A stretch of 5,254 bases of DNA. It comes from an uncultured Rhodospirillaceae bacterium (GTDB lineage Bacteria; Pseudomonadota; Alphaproteobacteria; RF32; CAG-239). The stretch's first letter is position 1, and every line of letters starts with the position of its first letter. Positions 4,661 to 5,254 of this stretch are shown one piece after another. Under the pieces are notes generated by a model, which saw only the letters and a program-made list of their open reading frames with translations, did no database searches and was not told the origin of the DNA. The DNA is taken from assembly GCA_900313155.1 (NCBI GenBank), contig OMQE01000147.1:1-5254 (forward strand), in the 5' to 3' direction. A program made the position numbers and the translations under genes.

Positions 4661-5254
4661 TCAGTTACACATATAACAATAGTAAAACTTATTACCACAC
4701 CATGGATCTGGTGTAACCATCAAGGCAACGCACGGTCCCTCATTAACTTCAGAACTGCTACTTCTTAAAGTTCCAATCACCTGTCCGCCACCGGCATCAT
4801 GACAAATTTTCTCATTTTTAGCTAACCATTCCGCAGTACCGCAATTGTTACTGCCGCTATTACTGCCGGCTCCACCGCCATTACAACCGTCGGTTTTTTC
4901 GCAATAATAATATACGCCGCCGCACTCGTTAGATGCGGTATTACATACGCCTTCAATCACCGGAGAAGTGTGGGTTTTTAAGGTTAAATTCCAGCTGTCG
5001 CATTGCGCTTTATAGGTGTCATAACAAGAAGTAGAGTTATTTGCCGGTGCATCTTTGCAGGTGTAACATTTATTACCGCATTGGGTAGTAGCTACTTCGG
5101 TTTTGCCATAGCTACAACTCGGGTTCTTGGAGCCGCTTGAACAAGTGTCGGAACAGTCATTACAGGTGTAACATTGCCGGTTGGAACAATGCGTTTTTCC
5201 AGCATTACTTTTACCATAAGCACAACTCGGATTCAGCTCACCACTGGAGCAAGA
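4661..5254 (-). CDS. Cysteine-rich tandem-repeat protein, 5'-truncated by window edge, unknown function
   Basis: The frame is open from the window edge to a TGA at 4661-4663, giving 197 visible C-terminal residues, 23 of them Cys. I recognise no family. Two tandem units lie at about 2-33 and 38-68, both reading CSSG...NPSC.YGK...C...CYTC with Asn-Asp or Lys-Asp after the last Cys; equivalent cysteines are 35-36 residues apart. The C-terminus, CGNKFYYCYMC at 186-196, echoes the CGNKCYTC of the second unit. Between them is a non-repeated Cys/Gly/Ser/Asn-rich part with a YYYC motif (115-118) and a Gly/Ser/Asn linker (126-137). No membrane segment is seen in the visible part. The density and regular spacing of Cys suggest a disulfide-stabilised secreted or surface protein; paired CxxC motifs make metal binding an alternative. 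A GTG at 4960 could start a shorter product, but the repeats continue in frame upstream of it, so it is internal. A strong terminator follows. Confidence 0.75.
   Translation of the reverse strand, partial: SCSSGELNPSCAYGKSNAGKTHCSNRQCYTCNDCSDTCSSGSKNPSCSYGKTEVATTQCGNKCYTCKDAPANNSTSCYDTYKAQCDSWNLTLKTHTSPVIEGVCNTASNECGGVYYYCEKTDGCNGGGAGSNSGSNNCGTAEWLAKNEKICHDAGGGQVIGTLRSSSSEVNEGPCVALMVTPDPWCGNKFYYCYMCN
5058..5175 (-). repeat. DNA-level direct repeat inside the Cys-rich gene
   Basis: CAGGTGTAACATT occurs exactly at 5058-5070 and at 5163-5175, 105 bases (35 codons) apart. On the coding strand it spans the CYTC motif of each protein repeat. The flanking sequence is similar but diverged, so the repeat unit looks duplicated and then drifted rather than newly copied. 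Confidence 0.75.

Noticed and set aside
4661..4960. Cys-rich gene starting at the GTG at 4958-4960 as a 99-residue protein
   Set aside because: The frame stays open upstream to the window edge and encodes the same kind of Cys repeats there, with no RBS before the GTG. The residue is an internal Val.

Overview
The window is bacterial chromosomal DNA of AT-leaning composition. It carries three well-known housekeeping or envelope genes on the + strand (bases 1-4042) and less ordinary content on the - strand (4046-5254). The smpB promoter, CTTGACA-17-TATATA with a C directly before the TATATA, resembles the CTTGAC-N17-CTATAT form common in Alphaproteobacteria. Together with the AcrB-type pump and a palindromic repeat made of several hairpins, this suggests a low-GC alphaproteobacterium, possibly host-associated. 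That placement is inference and only moderately secure.

Bases 1-2484 hold the 3' four-fifths of an RND (AcrB/HAE1-type) multidrug efflux permease, whose start lies outside the window. An intrinsic terminator closes it. Bases 2602-3453 encode HtpX, an inner-membrane M48 zinc metalloprotease with HEMSH and a downstream Glu ligand, followed by its own terminator. Bases 3563-4042 encode SmpB, the tmRNA-binding ribosome-rescue protein, behind a near-consensus sigma-70 promoter. The three genes have separate terminators and at least one clear promoter, so they look like three transcription units rather than one operon. HtpX (membrane protein quality control) and SmpB (rescue of stalled ribosomes) are both proteostasis factors, but no joint regulation is visible.

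Bases 4046-4267 (- strand) encode a 73-residue single-pass membrane protein that converges on smpB with 3 bases between the stop codons. Its C-terminal segment carries seven histidines in 22 residues, five of them spaced as one face of a helix. No family is recognised.

Bases 4268-4660 contain no supported gene but are rich in structure. There is a perfect 10-bp hairpin (4381-4409), a cluster of four hairpins bounded by imperfect terminal inverted repeats (4425-4527) whose core can form a perfect three-way junction, a probable degenerate fragment of the same repeat (4565-4582), and a strong terminator (4593-4623) placed for the gene to its right.

Bases 4661-5254 (- strand) are the 3' end of a larger ORF encoding a cysteine-rich protein, with 23 Cys in 197 visible residues. 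It has tandem 35-36-residue repeats containing NPSCxYGK and CYTC motifs and a degenerate copy of the CYTC motif at the C-terminus. The ORF is open to the window edge. It is probably a secreted or surface protein of unknown function and, with the hairpin cluster, is the most novel content here.
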